A stretch of 64,000 nt of DNA, taken from JAGWRA01 sp035534615. Its GTDB lineage: Bacteria; Acidobacteriota; Vicinamibacteria; Vicinamibacterales; CAVVIG01. The notes under the pieces are model-generated. The model made no database searches and was not told where the DNA came from. It saw only the letters and a program-made list of their open reading frames with translations. Within the stretch, counting starts at the first letter, position 1, and each line of letters starts with the position of its first letter. The DNA lies in NCBI GenBank assembly GCA_035534615.1, contig DATLRO010000004.1, positions 21,165 to 85,164 on the forward strand, written 5' to 3'. Of this stretch, positions 9,162 through 16,959 are shown piece by piece. The translations under genes and the position numbers were made by a program.

Positions 9162-11636
9162 TCACGGGAGCGACTGAAGGCCGGCCGCGGTGACCCCGGT
9201 CGGCTCGTCCAGCAGCCGGTCCAGAATCCGCAGCGCGGCCGCTTTGGCGAGCGGTCCGGTCTGTCCGGCAGGGCCGACGCAGGTCGGGCAGCCGGAGTCG
9301 CAGGCGCAGCCGGCGATGAGCGCCCGCGTGCCGGCGAGCAGCTCGCCGTGCATCCGGCACAGCGGCTCGCTGAACCCGATGCCGCCGGGATAGTTGTCGT
9401 AGACGAAGATGCGCGGCTCGGCGCTCACGGCCGGCGACGGCTCCTCGCCGTTCTGATCGATCGAGATGCCGATGTCGTGCCGGTCGCACATCAGCAGCAG
9501 CTGCGCCACCTGGCGGATCGCGAACGCCAGGCCGGTGACGCCGTCGCGCCGGTCGTCGGCCGCGAACGGCAGCGACGCCATCAGCGCCGACGGAATCGTG
9601 AGCCAGTAGGCGGTGGTGTGCATCTGCTGCTCGGGCAGGTCCAGCTCGCCAGCGCCGACGTTCTCGTTCGTGTAGAACTTGATCTTCTTGAAGCCGACGA
9701 CCCGCGACACGACGTGGACCTCGCCGTGGTGCGCCTGGGCCGCTTCCGGCGGCGCGGCGTCCCCGTCCTCCGGCGTCGCGTCCGTCCCGCCTTCGTCCCC
9801 GCCGGACCGCGCCGGGAACTCGTCCAGCACCGTCACGCGCGAGTACGTGATCGCGTCGGTGTAGTAGTCGCAATCGATTTCGCGGACGTAGGCCTTCCGC
9901 CCCTCGAAATCGAGCTGCTCCACCTGGAAGAGACGGCCCTCCACGAGATAGATCGCTTTCGGATGCAGGGTCGACAGCGCGCTGGTGAAATCGGTCTCGC
10001 CAATCACGCGCGGCTCCTGCGTGGTGTCGACCACGACGAAGTTGTCCGAACTGACGGACCGCAGGCTCACGGCGTCGGCCGGATACGACTCGCTGGTCCA
10101 GTGCCAGCTCCCCCCGGTCTCCGCGGCATCCAGGTCGCCGGCCGGGACGGATCGGTGCACCAGCCCTTCTTCGGCCAGGATCGCCAGAATCTCCTGCAGG
10201 TCGTGCCGGCCGAACCGGTCGGTCGTCCTGAACGGCAGCTCGAACGCGGCGCACTTGATGTGGTCGACGAGCACGTGCAGGTTGTCGGGATCGATCAACG
10301 CGCGCTCGGGCGACGCGTCGAAGAAGTACGACGGGTGCTGGACGACGAACTGATCGATCGGGGCGCTGCTCGCCACGAGCACGGCGGCCGACCGCGCCGC
10401 GCGCCGGCCGGCCCGGCCGGCCCGCTGCCACGTGGCGGCAATCGTGCCCGGGTAGCCGGCCAGGACCGCGACGTCGAGCGCACCGATGTCGATCCCCAGC
10501 TCCAGCGCGCTGGTCGAGACGACCGCGCGGACGGCGCCGTCGCGCAGGCCCTGCTCGATCTCGCGGCGGCGGTTCGGCAGATACCCGCCGCGATAGCCGC
10601 GCACGGCTCCCTGCCCGCCCGGCTCCTGCGCGAAATCGTCCTTCAGATACGTCGTCAGGATCTCGGTCGCGAGCCGGCTCTGCGCGAAGACGATCACCTG
10701 GAGCTGGCGCCGGACGAACTCGGCGGCCACGCGCCGCGCCTCGCCCAGGTACGACCGGCGGATGCCGAGCTGACGGTTGACCACCGGCGGGTTCACGAAC
10801 ACGAACAGCTTCTCGCCCCGCGGCGCCCCGCTCCGGCTCACCAGCTCGAACGTGCGCCCGGTCAGCCGCTCGGCCAGCTCGCGCGGATTCGCAATCGTCG
10901 CCGACGAGCAGATGAAGACCGGGTCGGAGCCGTAATGCTCGCAGATCCGGCGGAGCCGCCGCAGGACGTTGCAGAGATGGCTGCCGAAGACGCCGCGGTA
11001 GGTGTGCAGCTCGTCGAGCACCACGTACCGCAGGTTCTCGAACAGCTTCGCCCATCGGGGATGATGCGGCAGAATGCCCGAGTGCAGCATGTCGGGATTG
11101 CTCAGCACCACGTGCGCGCGCGTGCGGATGGCCCGGCGGGCGTCCTGCGGCGTATCCCCGTCGTAGGTGAACACGCCGACGTCCGTGCCGCATTCCCCGG
11201 CCACCAGGTCCGACAGCGCGTGCAGTTCCGCCAGCTGATCCTGCGCCAGCGCCTTGGTCGGAAAGAGATACAGCGCCCGGCTCGCCGGATCCTCCAGGAT
11301 GGCGTTCAGCACCGGCGCGTTGTAACAGAGCGTCTTGCCGGACGCGGTCGGCGTCGTCACGACGACGTGACGGCCGCTGAGCGCGTGCGCAATCGCCTCG
11401 GCCTGGTGGGAATAGAGACTGGCGATGCCCCGGCGCTCGAGGACGCGGCGGAGCCGGCCGTCCAGGGCGTCAGGAAATGCCGTGAGGGTCGCCTCCGCCG
11501 CCGGCAGGCGGCGCACGGCCGTGACATGGCGGTCGGGCGTATCCGGCCGCTCTTCCGGCCGTCCGGGGGCGAGACGCTCCAGCGCGGCAGCCAGCGCCTG
11601 CTCGCGGCGGGACAAAGAACGCGTGCCGCCCTCCAT
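9162..11636 (-). CDS. mrfA: MrfA-like (YprA) DEAD/DEAH helicase with C-terminal DUF1998 zinc domain
   Basis: An 824-residue superfamily 2 helicase. Walker A is TPTASGKT at residues 95-102, the DEAH-type motif is LDELH at 207-211, and motif III is SSATI. Helicase C motifs (STSALELGIDIGALD, then QRAGRAGR) follow. The C-terminal MrfA domain ends with four cysteines, 777, 779, 783 and 786 (CACDSGCPTC), which in this family bind zinc. It is paired with the exonuclease downstream. Its own promoter (TTGATC, 17 bases, TACGAT) ends eight bases before the ATG, with no Shine-Dalgarno. Related Lhr-type helicases are an alternative, but the domain order and the partner favour MrfA. Confidence 0.88.
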   Translation of the reverse strand: MEGGTRSLSRREQALAAALERLAPGRPEERPDTPDRHVTAVRRLPAAEATLTAFPDALDGRLRRVLERRGIASLYSHQAEAIAHALSGRHVVVTTPTASGKTLCYNAPVLNAILEDPASRALYLFPTKALAQDQLAELHALSDLVAGECGTDVGVFTYDGDTPQDARRAIRTRAHVVLSNPDMLHSGILPHHPRWAKLFENLRYVVLDELHTYRGVFGSHLCNVLRRLRRICEHYGSDPVFICSSATIANPRELAERLTGRTFELVSRSGAPRGEKLFVFVNPPVVNRQLGIRRSYLGEARRVAAEFVRRQLQVIVFAQSRLATEILTTYLKDDFAQEPGGQGAVRGYRGGYLPNRRREIEQGLRDGAVRAVVSTSALELGIDIGALDVAVLAGYPGTIAATWQRAGRAGRRAARSAAVLVASSAPIDQFVVQHPSYFFDASPERALIDPDNLHVLVDHIKCAAFELPFRTTDRFGRHDLQEILAILAEEGLVHRSVPAGDLDAAETGGSWHWTSESYPADAVSLRSVSSDNFVVVDTTQEPRVIGETDFTSALSTLHPKAIYLVEGRLFQVEQLDFEGRKAYVREIDCDYYTDAITYSRVTVLDEFPARSGGDEGGTDATPEDGDAAPPEAAQAHHGEVHVVSRVVGFKKIKFYTNENVGAGELDLPEQQMHTTAYWLTIPSALMASLPFAADDRRDGVTGLAFAIRQVAQLLLMCDRHDIGISIDQNGEEPSPAVSAEPRIFVYDNYPGGIGFSEPLCRMHGELLAGTRALIAGCACDSGCPTCVGPAGQTGPLAKAAALRILDRLLDEPTGVTAAGLQSLP

Positions 11637-11644
11637 GGGGGCCG

Positions 11645-11673
11645 ATCGTATCAGCGCCCAGGGGGACGATCAA
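11645..11673 (-). promoter_or_regulatory. Promoter of mrfAB
   Basis: Read on the minus strand: TTGATC at 11673-11668, a 17-base spacer and TACGAT at 11650-11645. The predicted start of transcription is within one or two bases of the mrfA ATG (11636), so the message is predicted to be essentially leaderless. No LexA-like box was noticed. Confidence 0.6.
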
Positions 11674-11740
11674 GAGGCGAAAGCGACAGGTGTCGCGGCG
11701 CCGCCGGCCGCCGCAGCCCGCGCGCCACGCCGTCGGCGGC

Positions 11741-11769
11741 TTGACGCTCATCGCCCGACCCTCTAGGCT
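11741..11769 (+). promoter_or_regulatory. Promoter of the APC permease gene
   Basis: TTGACG at 11741-11746, a 17-base spacer and TAGGCT at 11764-11769. The ATG follows nine bases later at 11779, giving a predicted leader of two or three bases. Confidence 0.6.
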
Positions 11770-11778
11770 AGGGCGTCC

Positions 11779-13158
11779 ATGCCCCTTTCTGCCCCGGCGC
11801 CCGGCGCGATCCCGGAGACCGCGAGCCTGCCGCGCCGGCTCGGACCGTGGAGCGCGGTCGCGCTGGTCGTCGGGATCGTCATCGGGTCCGGCATCTTCCG
11901 TTCGCCGGCGAGCGTGGCGGCGCTCGTGCCCGATCCGCCGCTGATGCTCGGCATCTGGCTGGCCGGCGGCCTCATCACGCTGTGCGGCGCGCTGTCGTTT
12001 GCTGAGCTGGCGGCTGCCCTGCCGAACACCGGCGGCATCTACGTCTTCATCCGGGAAGCCTGGGGCCCGATGCCGGCGTTCCTGTTCGGCTGGTCGCAGC
12101 TCCTGCTGATTCGCGCGGCCGCGCTGGGCGGGATTGCCATCGTCTTCGGCGACTACCTGCTCCGGTCGGCCGGCATCGACCCGGGGCTGCACACGTTCGC
12201 CGCCCGCGCGGTGTCGGCGGCGGCGATCGCGCTCGCCGCCGCCATCAACATCAGGGGCGTCTCGCTCGGGGCGGCCATCGTCAACGTGTCGACCGCCGCC
12301 AAGTACGCGGCCCTGGCCGCGCTGGTGCTGGCCGCGTTCGTCCTGGGCGGCGCGCACGGCGCCACCCTCGTGCACCTGCAGCGCTCCGGCGCCGCGGTGC
12401 CGCTGGGCAATCTGGGGGTGGCGCTGGTGGCGGCCCTCTGGGCCTACGACGGCTTCGCCGACGTCTCGTTCGCCGGCGGCGAGATCATCCGGCCGGGACG
12501 GAACCTGCCGCGCGCCATCATCGCCGGCACGCTCGCCATCATCGCCATCTACCTGCTGGTCAACATGGCGTACCTCTACGTCATTCCGATCGGCACGATG
12601 GGCCGCTCGCCGCTCGTCGCCGCCGACACGATGGCGGCCCTCTTCGGCCGGGCCGGAGTCGCTCTCGTCTCGGTCTTCGTCATGATCTCGACCTTCAGCT
12701 CGCTCAACGGCATCACGCTCGCGGCGCCCCGCATCTTCTTCGCGATGGCCGACGACGGGCTGTTCTTCCGGCGGATTGCCGCCGTCCACCCCCGCTACCG
12801 CACGCCGCACGTCGCCATCATGCTGTCGTCGCTGCTCGGCATGGCGCTGGTGCTGAGCCGGAGCTTCGAGGCGATGACCGGCCTGTTCGTCCTGGCCATC
12901 TGGCCGTTCTACGCGCTCAGCGTGGCGGCCGTGTACCGTCTGCGGCGGACGCGGCCGGACCTCGCCCGTCCGTATCGGGTGACCGGCTATCCGGTCGTGC
13001 CGGCCGTGTTCATCCTCGCCGTGATCTACTTCGTGATCAACGCGCTCATCCAGCAGACGCTGTCGACCAGCCTCACGTTCGCCGTCATCTTGATCGGCAT
13101 TCCGGTGTACCTGGTGAGCTTCCGGCGGACGTCCGCCCGCCGGCCGCTCGCCGGCTGA
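11779..13158 (+). CDS. APC-family amino acid permease (LAT/SteT-like)
   Basis: A 459-residue polytopic protein with about twelve hydrophobic segments, the usual size for bacterial APC transporters. The first helix carries VVGIVIGSGIF, the unwound G-S/T-G substrate-binding motif of this superfamily. The pattern TGGIYVFIREAWGP in helix 3 is typical of the L-type amino acid / Ser-Thr exchanger branch. It sits in the inner membrane; the substrate cannot be assigned. A consensus-like promoter ends nine bases before the ATG. Another APC permease (43158-44552) is present but only distantly similar. Confidence 0.88.
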   Translation: MPLSAPAPGAIPETASLPRRLGPWSAVALVVGIVIGSGIFRSPASVAALVPDPPLMLGIWLAGGLITLCGALSFAELAAALPNTGGIYVFIREAWGPMPAFLFGWSQLLLIRAAALGGIAIVFGDYLLRSAGIDPGLHTFAARAVSAAAIALAAAINIRGVSLGAAIVNVSTAAKYAALAALVLAAFVLGGAHGATLVHLQRSGAAVPLGNLGVALVAALWAYDGFADVSFAGGEIIRPGRNLPRAIIAGTLAIIAIYLLVNMAYLYVIPIGTMGRSPLVAADTMAALFGRAGVALVSVFVMISTFSSLNGITLAAPRIFFAMADDGLFFRRIAAVHPRYRTPHVAIMLSSLLGMALVLSRSFEAMTGLFVLAIWPFYALSVAAVYRLRRTRPDLARPYRVTGYPVVPAVFILAVIYFVINALIQQTLSTSLTFAVILIGIPVYLVSFRRTSARRPLAG

Positions 13159-13220
13159 CCCGCCGGGCGCGCCGCCGCCGCTCAACCTGAAGCCGGACGC
13201 AATCCGTGCCGATGATCTGA

Positions 13221-13249
13221 TTGACGCGTGCGGGAGGCGCTGCTACGAT
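13221..13249 (+). promoter_or_regulatory. Strong sigma-70-type promoter upstream of an uncharacterised small ORF
   Basis: TTGACG at 13221-13226, a 17-base spacer and TACGAT at 13244-13249: 5 of 6 and 4 of 6 matches to consensus at ideal spacing. It is one of the best promoters in the window. The predicted start is near 13256. Confidence 0.6.
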
Positions 13250-13310
13250 GCGAGCAGGTGTCGTCGCAGCGAAGAGTGGAGCGTGGAGCGCAGAGAAAGG
13301 ACCACTGAAG

Positions 13311-13616
13311 ATGAAAGCAGCCGAGCCGCTCGTGCGGCGCCGTGGATTCTTCTTCTCAGCCGATGACGAAGACAACGCCGGCGAGCAGGAAGGCCCCGAA
13401 GGCCTGGCGATCCGGATCCATCTGATCCGCCCCGTGGCCGACCATCAGCTGGGAACCTACCGTCACGGGCTGTCGGGCGGCCGCCTCTCCGGCAGCCGGC
13501 ACGCCATCGCGTCCCGCTCCCATCGCACCGCCGCCGACACCGACGCGCGACCGACCGCCGTGCTCAGATCTGCGACCTTGACTGGCACCCGTCGACGGTC
13601 ACGCTCGCCCCGCTGA
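13311..13616 (+). CDS. Uncharacterised small protein (possible)
   Basis: A possible 101-residue product beginning MKAAEPLVRRRGFFFSADD. I do not recognise it. Its support is the layout: a good promoter at 13221-13249, a predicted leader of about 55 bases, AAAGGA nine bases before the ATG, then an open frame. The first 55 residues have a mixed, protein-like composition; the last 45 are Arg/Ser/Thr-rich and look less genuine. The 3' end overlaps the convergent SDR gene by 53 bases. It may be a short protein, or the transcript may be a non-coding RNA. Confidence 0.4.
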   Translation: MKAAEPLVRRRGFFFSADDEDNAGEQEGPEGLAIRIHLIRPVADHQLGTYRHGLSGGRLSGSRHAIASRSHRTAADTDARPTAVLRSATLTGTRRRSRSPR

Positions 13617-14343
13617 TCCAGCTGGCCCGTGGAGAGGCCAGGAATGCGACGACCGCGCCGACTTCCTCGGCGCGGCCGAACCGCCCGAACGGCAGTTCCC
13701 GCCGGATGAACTCGGCGATCTCTTCCGGATCCTGCTTCAGACGCCGGTCCCAGGACCCGCCCGGAAAGAGGATCGATCCGGGCGCGACGCTGTTGACCCG
13801 GATGCCGTCGCCCGCCAGCTGCCGGGCCAGCGCCTTCGCCAGGCTGATCTCCGCCGCCTTGACGGCGTTGTAGGTCATCCGGCCGCCCGACTCGCGGCCC
13901 CAGATCGACGCGATCATGATGATCGCGCCGCCGCCCCGCCGCCGCATCTCCGGCACGGCCAGCCGGGAGGCCCGGATCGCCGGGTAGAGCGTCCCGTCGA
14001 ACGCCTCCTGCCACTCGTCATCGCTCGTGTCCTCGAGGCTGCCGCCGCGCGCCAGCGCCAGGTTGTTCACGAGGACGTCCAGCCCGCCAAAGGCCCGGAC
14101 GGTCGCGGCCATCGCGGATTCGACCCCTTCACGCGTCCCCAGATCGGCCCGGACGGCCAGCACATCGTCCGGACGGGCGGCGAGCCGGCGCAGGGCTTGA
14201 GCCGCCTCCTCGAGCGGCTGCGGCGTGCGGGCGCAGATCGCCACCCGGCAGCCCTCGGCCGCCAGGGCGGACGCGCTGGCCAGACCGAGGCCCCGGCTCG
14301 AGCCGGTCACCAGCGCCGCCTTGCCGGTCAGTTCGAGATCCAT
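13564..14343 (-). CDS. Short-chain dehydrogenase/reductase (SDR)
   Basis: A 259-residue classical SDR. The cofactor motif is TGSSRGLG at 13-20, the structural NNLA (a variant of NNAG) is at 93-96, and the catalytic Ser146, Tyr158 and Lys162 are in IASIWG and YNAVK. The Arg after the Gly-rich loop and the ICART segment suggest NADP(H). The C-terminus SWISGASVTVDGC is the standard SDR ending. Sequence of this type is often annotated 3-oxoacyl-ACP reductase-like, but there is no fatty-acid gene beside it, so the substrate is left open. It follows the DUF547 gene on the same strand after 81 bases and may be co-transcribed with it. Confidence 0.9.
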   Translation of the reverse strand: MDLELTGKAALVTGSSRGLGLASASALAAEGCRVAICARTPQPLEEAAQALRRLAARPDDVLAVRADLGTREGVESAMAATVRAFGGLDVLVNNLALARGGSLEDTSDDEWQEAFDGTLYPAIRASRLAVPEMRRRGGGAIIMIASIWGRESGGRMTYNAVKAAEISLAKALARQLAGDGIRVNSVAPGSILFPGGSWDRRLKQDPEEIAEFIRRELPFGRFGRAEEVGAVVAFLASPRASWISGASVTVDGCQSRSQI

Positions 14344-14424
14344 ACGGTCGAATTCCCGGGGCGCCGGATCCGCGGGCCCGGCGTGAACCGCGGCCGGCTC
14401 CGCCGCCCCGCCTCGCCGGCCGCC

Positions 14425-15297
14425 TCAGCGGTACCGGCGGTTCATGTCGTTCAGACGCCAGTCGAATTTCTGGAACGTGACCCGGAACGTGTTCCGGGCG
14501 ATGAAGTCCTTCTCGATCGTCAGCAGGTCGGGCCGGATGTAGGCCAGGATCGCCCGTTCGACCGGACTGCGGCTCGCGAACAGCGGCAGCGCCTTCCCGG
14601 CGTAGCCGGCGATGAACTCCGGCGCGTGCCACGAGAAGATCGACGAGACGCTGATGACGTCGCCGACCTCGTCGATCTGCGCGCAGCTGGAGCGGCTCAG
14701 ACACTCCGCCTCGACGTCGTCCAGCTGCTGATCGAGGCGCTTGGAGGCGTACGCTTCGCTGCGCAGCCGTCCCGACCCGACGGCGCCGCGGCCGAGGGCG
14801 AAGTACACGCGCGGGTCGTGAAACGCCGGCAGGATCTGCTTCTCGATCTGGTCGAGCGTCACCGTGCGTCCGGCGGCGCGGTGGGTGATCCGGTCGAAGG
14901 CCCCCGGGATCTGACGGATGCTGTGCGGTGGATAGAGCGGCGACGTGCCGTGAATCGGATAGTGATTGATCACCGTCTGCAGGACGAACGCGTTGTACGC
15001 GTTCAGCCAGAACGCCAGCTGCTGATCGCGCGTCCAGCCGGCGTAAGCGGCGGCGGTCGCCGACGGCCCGTCGAGCGAGGCGATGTACCGGTCCAGCGTC
15101 GCCCGGTCCTGCTTGACGGCGCCGTAATAGACCAGGCCGTCCCGGACGTATTCGTTCAGCAGCGTATCGAGCGGCTTGTGGAGCGGATCGACGTAGACGG
15201 GGGCGGCGCCGCCCTGCGCGGTGACGGCACGCCCCGTGCCGACGGTGACCGCGGCCGCGAGGAGCACGCACAGCAGTGACGCGGTTTGACGGCGCAT
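14425..15297 (-). CDS. DUF547 domain exported protein
   Basis: A 290-residue protein with a clear signal peptide (MRRQTASLLCVLLAAAVTVG, with cleavage likely after AVTAQ). The mature part contains the DUF547 signature: the FWLNAYNAFVLQTVINHYP block, a central RVYFALGRGAVGSG stretch in place of the more usual R-x-H-F-A-L-x-C, and an FSWHAPEF segment. DUF547 proteins are common in Acidobacteria and Bacteroidetes; their biochemical role is unknown. The ATG at 15297 is chosen over an in-frame upstream start because it begins the signal peptide and lies six bases after a TATAGT hexamer. It is probably periplasmic or secreted. Confidence 0.85.
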   Translation of the reverse strand: MRRQTASLLCVLLAAAVTVGTGRAVTAQGGAAPVYVDPLHKPLDTLLNEYVRDGLVYYGAVKQDRATLDRYIASLDGPSATAAAYAGWTRDQQLAFWLNAYNAFVLQTVINHYPIHGTSPLYPPHSIRQIPGAFDRITHRAAGRTVTLDQIEKQILPAFHDPRVYFALGRGAVGSGRLRSEAYASKRLDQQLDDVEAECLSRSSCAQIDEVGDVISVSSIFSWHAPEFIAGYAGKALPLFASRSPVERAILAYIRPDLLTIEKDFIARNTFRVTFQKFDWRLNDMNRRYR

Positions 15298-15303
15298 CGA
15301 ACG

Positions 15304-15309
15304 ACTATA
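15304..15309 (-). promoter_or_regulatory. Candidate -10 element (TATAGT) six bases before the DUF547 ATG
   Basis: On the minus strand TATAGT is followed by six bases and then the ATG at 15297, predicting a leaderless message. No -35 is obvious. Confidence 0.5.
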
Positions 15310-15485
15310 GCCGATTCTGCCGGACCCGCGCGAGCGCGGCCGTGAACCTCCGGGGCCGCTCGAGGCTCGACGGATGACGGCCGGCGGGGTCGTCGCCTCC
15401 CCGGCGGCCGGCCGTCCGGCGCGCGCAAAAAAAGGCGTTCGCCGATCGTCGGCGCGCATATTACAGTAGGAGCCCGATCCGGACG

Positions 15486-15830
15486 ATGCTGACTCTTGCG
15501 ACGCTGGGAATGGCCGGATACGGCGCCTATTCGGCGATCTGGGGGCTCGCGGCCCTGCTGCGCGGCACCCACCTCGAGTGGTGGGCGGACCTCGCGCTGA
15601 TCCTCTTCGGGCTGCTGCTGATGCTGTCCGCCGCGTTCGTGCGCGTGACGCTGCCCGGTGGATTCGCTTTCGCGCTGGGCGCCCTGCTCGGCCTGCAGGC
15701 GCTCGCCATTCACAACGCCGCCCACCTGACGGGCCGTGTCGATCTGGCGCCCCAGCTCGGCCGTGGCGCGTTTTCGGCGCTGCTGCTCGCGATGGCCTGG
15801 CTCGGCGCCCGCCGGCCCCACACCGAATGA
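15486..15830 (+). CDS. Small membrane protein of unknown function
   Basis: A 114-residue protein with four hydrophobic segments (about residues 5-25, 34-54, 58-78 and 92-106). The N-terminus reads MLTLATLGMAGYGAYSAIWG. I do not recognise a family. An AGGAG lies 12 bases upstream of the ATG, and TACAGT at 15462-15467 could be the -10. It is divergent from the DUF547 gene and convergent with the MDR gene, so it is probably a single-gene unit. Confidence 0.7.
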   Translation: MLTLATLGMAGYGAYSAIWGLAALLRGTHLEWWADLALILFGLLLMLSAAFVRVTLPGGFAFALGALLGLQALAIHNAAHLTGRVDLAPQLGRGAFSALLLAMAWLGARRPHTE

Positions 15831-15843
15831 CCGGCCCTGGCCG

Positions 15844-16851
15844 TCACTCGATGGTCAGCACGATCTTGCCCGACTGTTCCCCGCGCTCCATCCGCTGGTG
15901 AGCCGCCGGCGCGTCCGCCAGCGCGAACGTGCGGTCGAGGACCGGACGAAGCGCCCGGCGTTCGTAGAGCGCCAGCATGTCGGCGAAGTCGCGCGCGGTC
16001 CCCATCGTGCTGCCGAGCACGTTGAGCTGCTTCCAGAAGATCCGCCGGACTTCGAGCGCCGGCACGGCCCCGCTGGTGGCGCCGTAGGTCACGATCCGGC
16101 CGCCCGGCCTGGCCAGCTCGAGCGCCCGGTTGAACGTCTCGCCGCCGACGCTGTCGATGACGACGTCCGGGCCGCCGCCGGTGAGCGCCGCCAGCGCCTT
16201 GACCCAGTCGCCGCTCCGGTGGTTCACCCCGCCCTGCGCGCCGGACTCGCGGGCGCGGGCCAGCTTCTCGTCGCTGCCGGAGGTCACGAAGACCCGCGCC
16301 CCCAGGCTGCGCGCGATCTGCAGGGCGAAGGACGACACGCCGCCGCCGATGCCCGTGACGACCACCGTCTCGCCGGTCTGCACGCGGGCGCGCGTGACGA
16401 CCGCCCGGTACGCCGTGACGCCGGCCAGCGGCAGCGCGGCCGCCTCCTCGAACGACAGGTGCGCCGGCTTCGCGTGCACGTTCGCCGCCGGGACCTTCAC
16501 GCGTTGCGCGTACGTGCCGTCGTCGGGCAGGCCGAGGATCCGGTAGGTGCGTCCCTGCGCCCGCTCGTCCGGCCCCCAGTCCAGACTGGGATCGATGACG
16601 ACGGCGCGGCCGACCAGGGCGCCGTCGACCCCGGCCCCGACGGCCGCCACCTCGCCCGCCCCGTCCGAGCCGAGGATGATCGGCACCTTGATGCCCGCGT
16701 ACTGGCCGAGCCGGATCCAGACGTCACGGTGATTGAGGGCCGCGGCCTTCAGGCGGACGACGACCTCGCCGGCGCCCGGGACCGGGTCGGGGACCTCGTC
16801 GAGGCGCAGGTTCGCGGCGGGGCCCAGTTCGCGCAGTACGACGGCTTTCAC
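15844..16851 (-). CDS. MDR-superfamily oxidoreductase (quinone reductase-like)
   Basis: A 335-residue medium-chain dehydrogenase/reductase. The N-terminal GroES-like domain has ALNHRDVWIRLGQYAG and GSDGAGEVAAVG. The Rossmann fold carries GIGGGVSSFALQIARSLG near residues 160-178. The Cys ligands of catalytic and structural zinc are absent, which places it with the zinc-free NADPH:quinone reductase/enoyl reductase branch. The start is GTG, with GGAGG a few bases upstream. An intrinsic terminator of the preceding nrdJ gene sits just before it, so it probably has its own promoter. The substrate is unknown. Confidence 0.87.
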   Translation of the reverse strand: MKAVVLRELGPAANLRLDEVPDPVPGAGEVVVRLKAAALNHRDVWIRLGQYAGIKVPIILGSDGAGEVAAVGAGVDGALVGRAVVIDPSLDWGPDERAQGRTYRILGLPDDGTYAQRVKVPAANVHAKPAHLSFEEAAALPLAGVTAYRAVVTRARVQTGETVVVTGIGGGVSSFALQIARSLGARVFVTSGSDEKLARARESGAQGGVNHRSGDWVKALAALTGGGPDVVIDSVGGETFNRALELARPGGRIVTYGATSGAVPALEVRRIFWKQLNVLGSTMGTARDFADMLALYERRALRPVLDRTFALADAPAAHQRMERGEQSGKIVLTIE

Positions 16852-16879
16852 GGGTCGTCCTCCAGGTCTCCCAAATGCA

Positions 16880-16905
16880 AATGGGGCGGCCACGGCCGCC
16901 CCATT
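16880..16905 (-). terminator. Intrinsic terminator of nrdJ
   Basis: A perfect 12-base inverted repeat (AATGGGGCGGCC and GGCCGCCCCATT, separated by two bases). On the minus strand it is followed by the T-containing stretch TGCATTTGGG. It lies between the nrdJ stop and the start of the MDR gene. Confidence 0.6.
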
Positions 16906-16912
16906 GTCCGTA

Positions 16913-16945
16913 GCCCGAGCCTTCGGCAACGGCGAAGGCCCGGGC
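16913..16945 (-). repeat. Second stem-loop after nrdJ
   Basis: A 13-base inverted repeat with one mismatch (GCCCGAGCCTTCG and CGAAGGCCCGGGC) and a 7-base loop, located 15 bases past the nrdJ stop. It may act with the hairpin at 16880-16905 in termination or mRNA stability, or be a copy of a dispersed palindromic repeat. Confidence 0.45.
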
Positions 16946-16959
16946 GGAGCCCCGACTCG

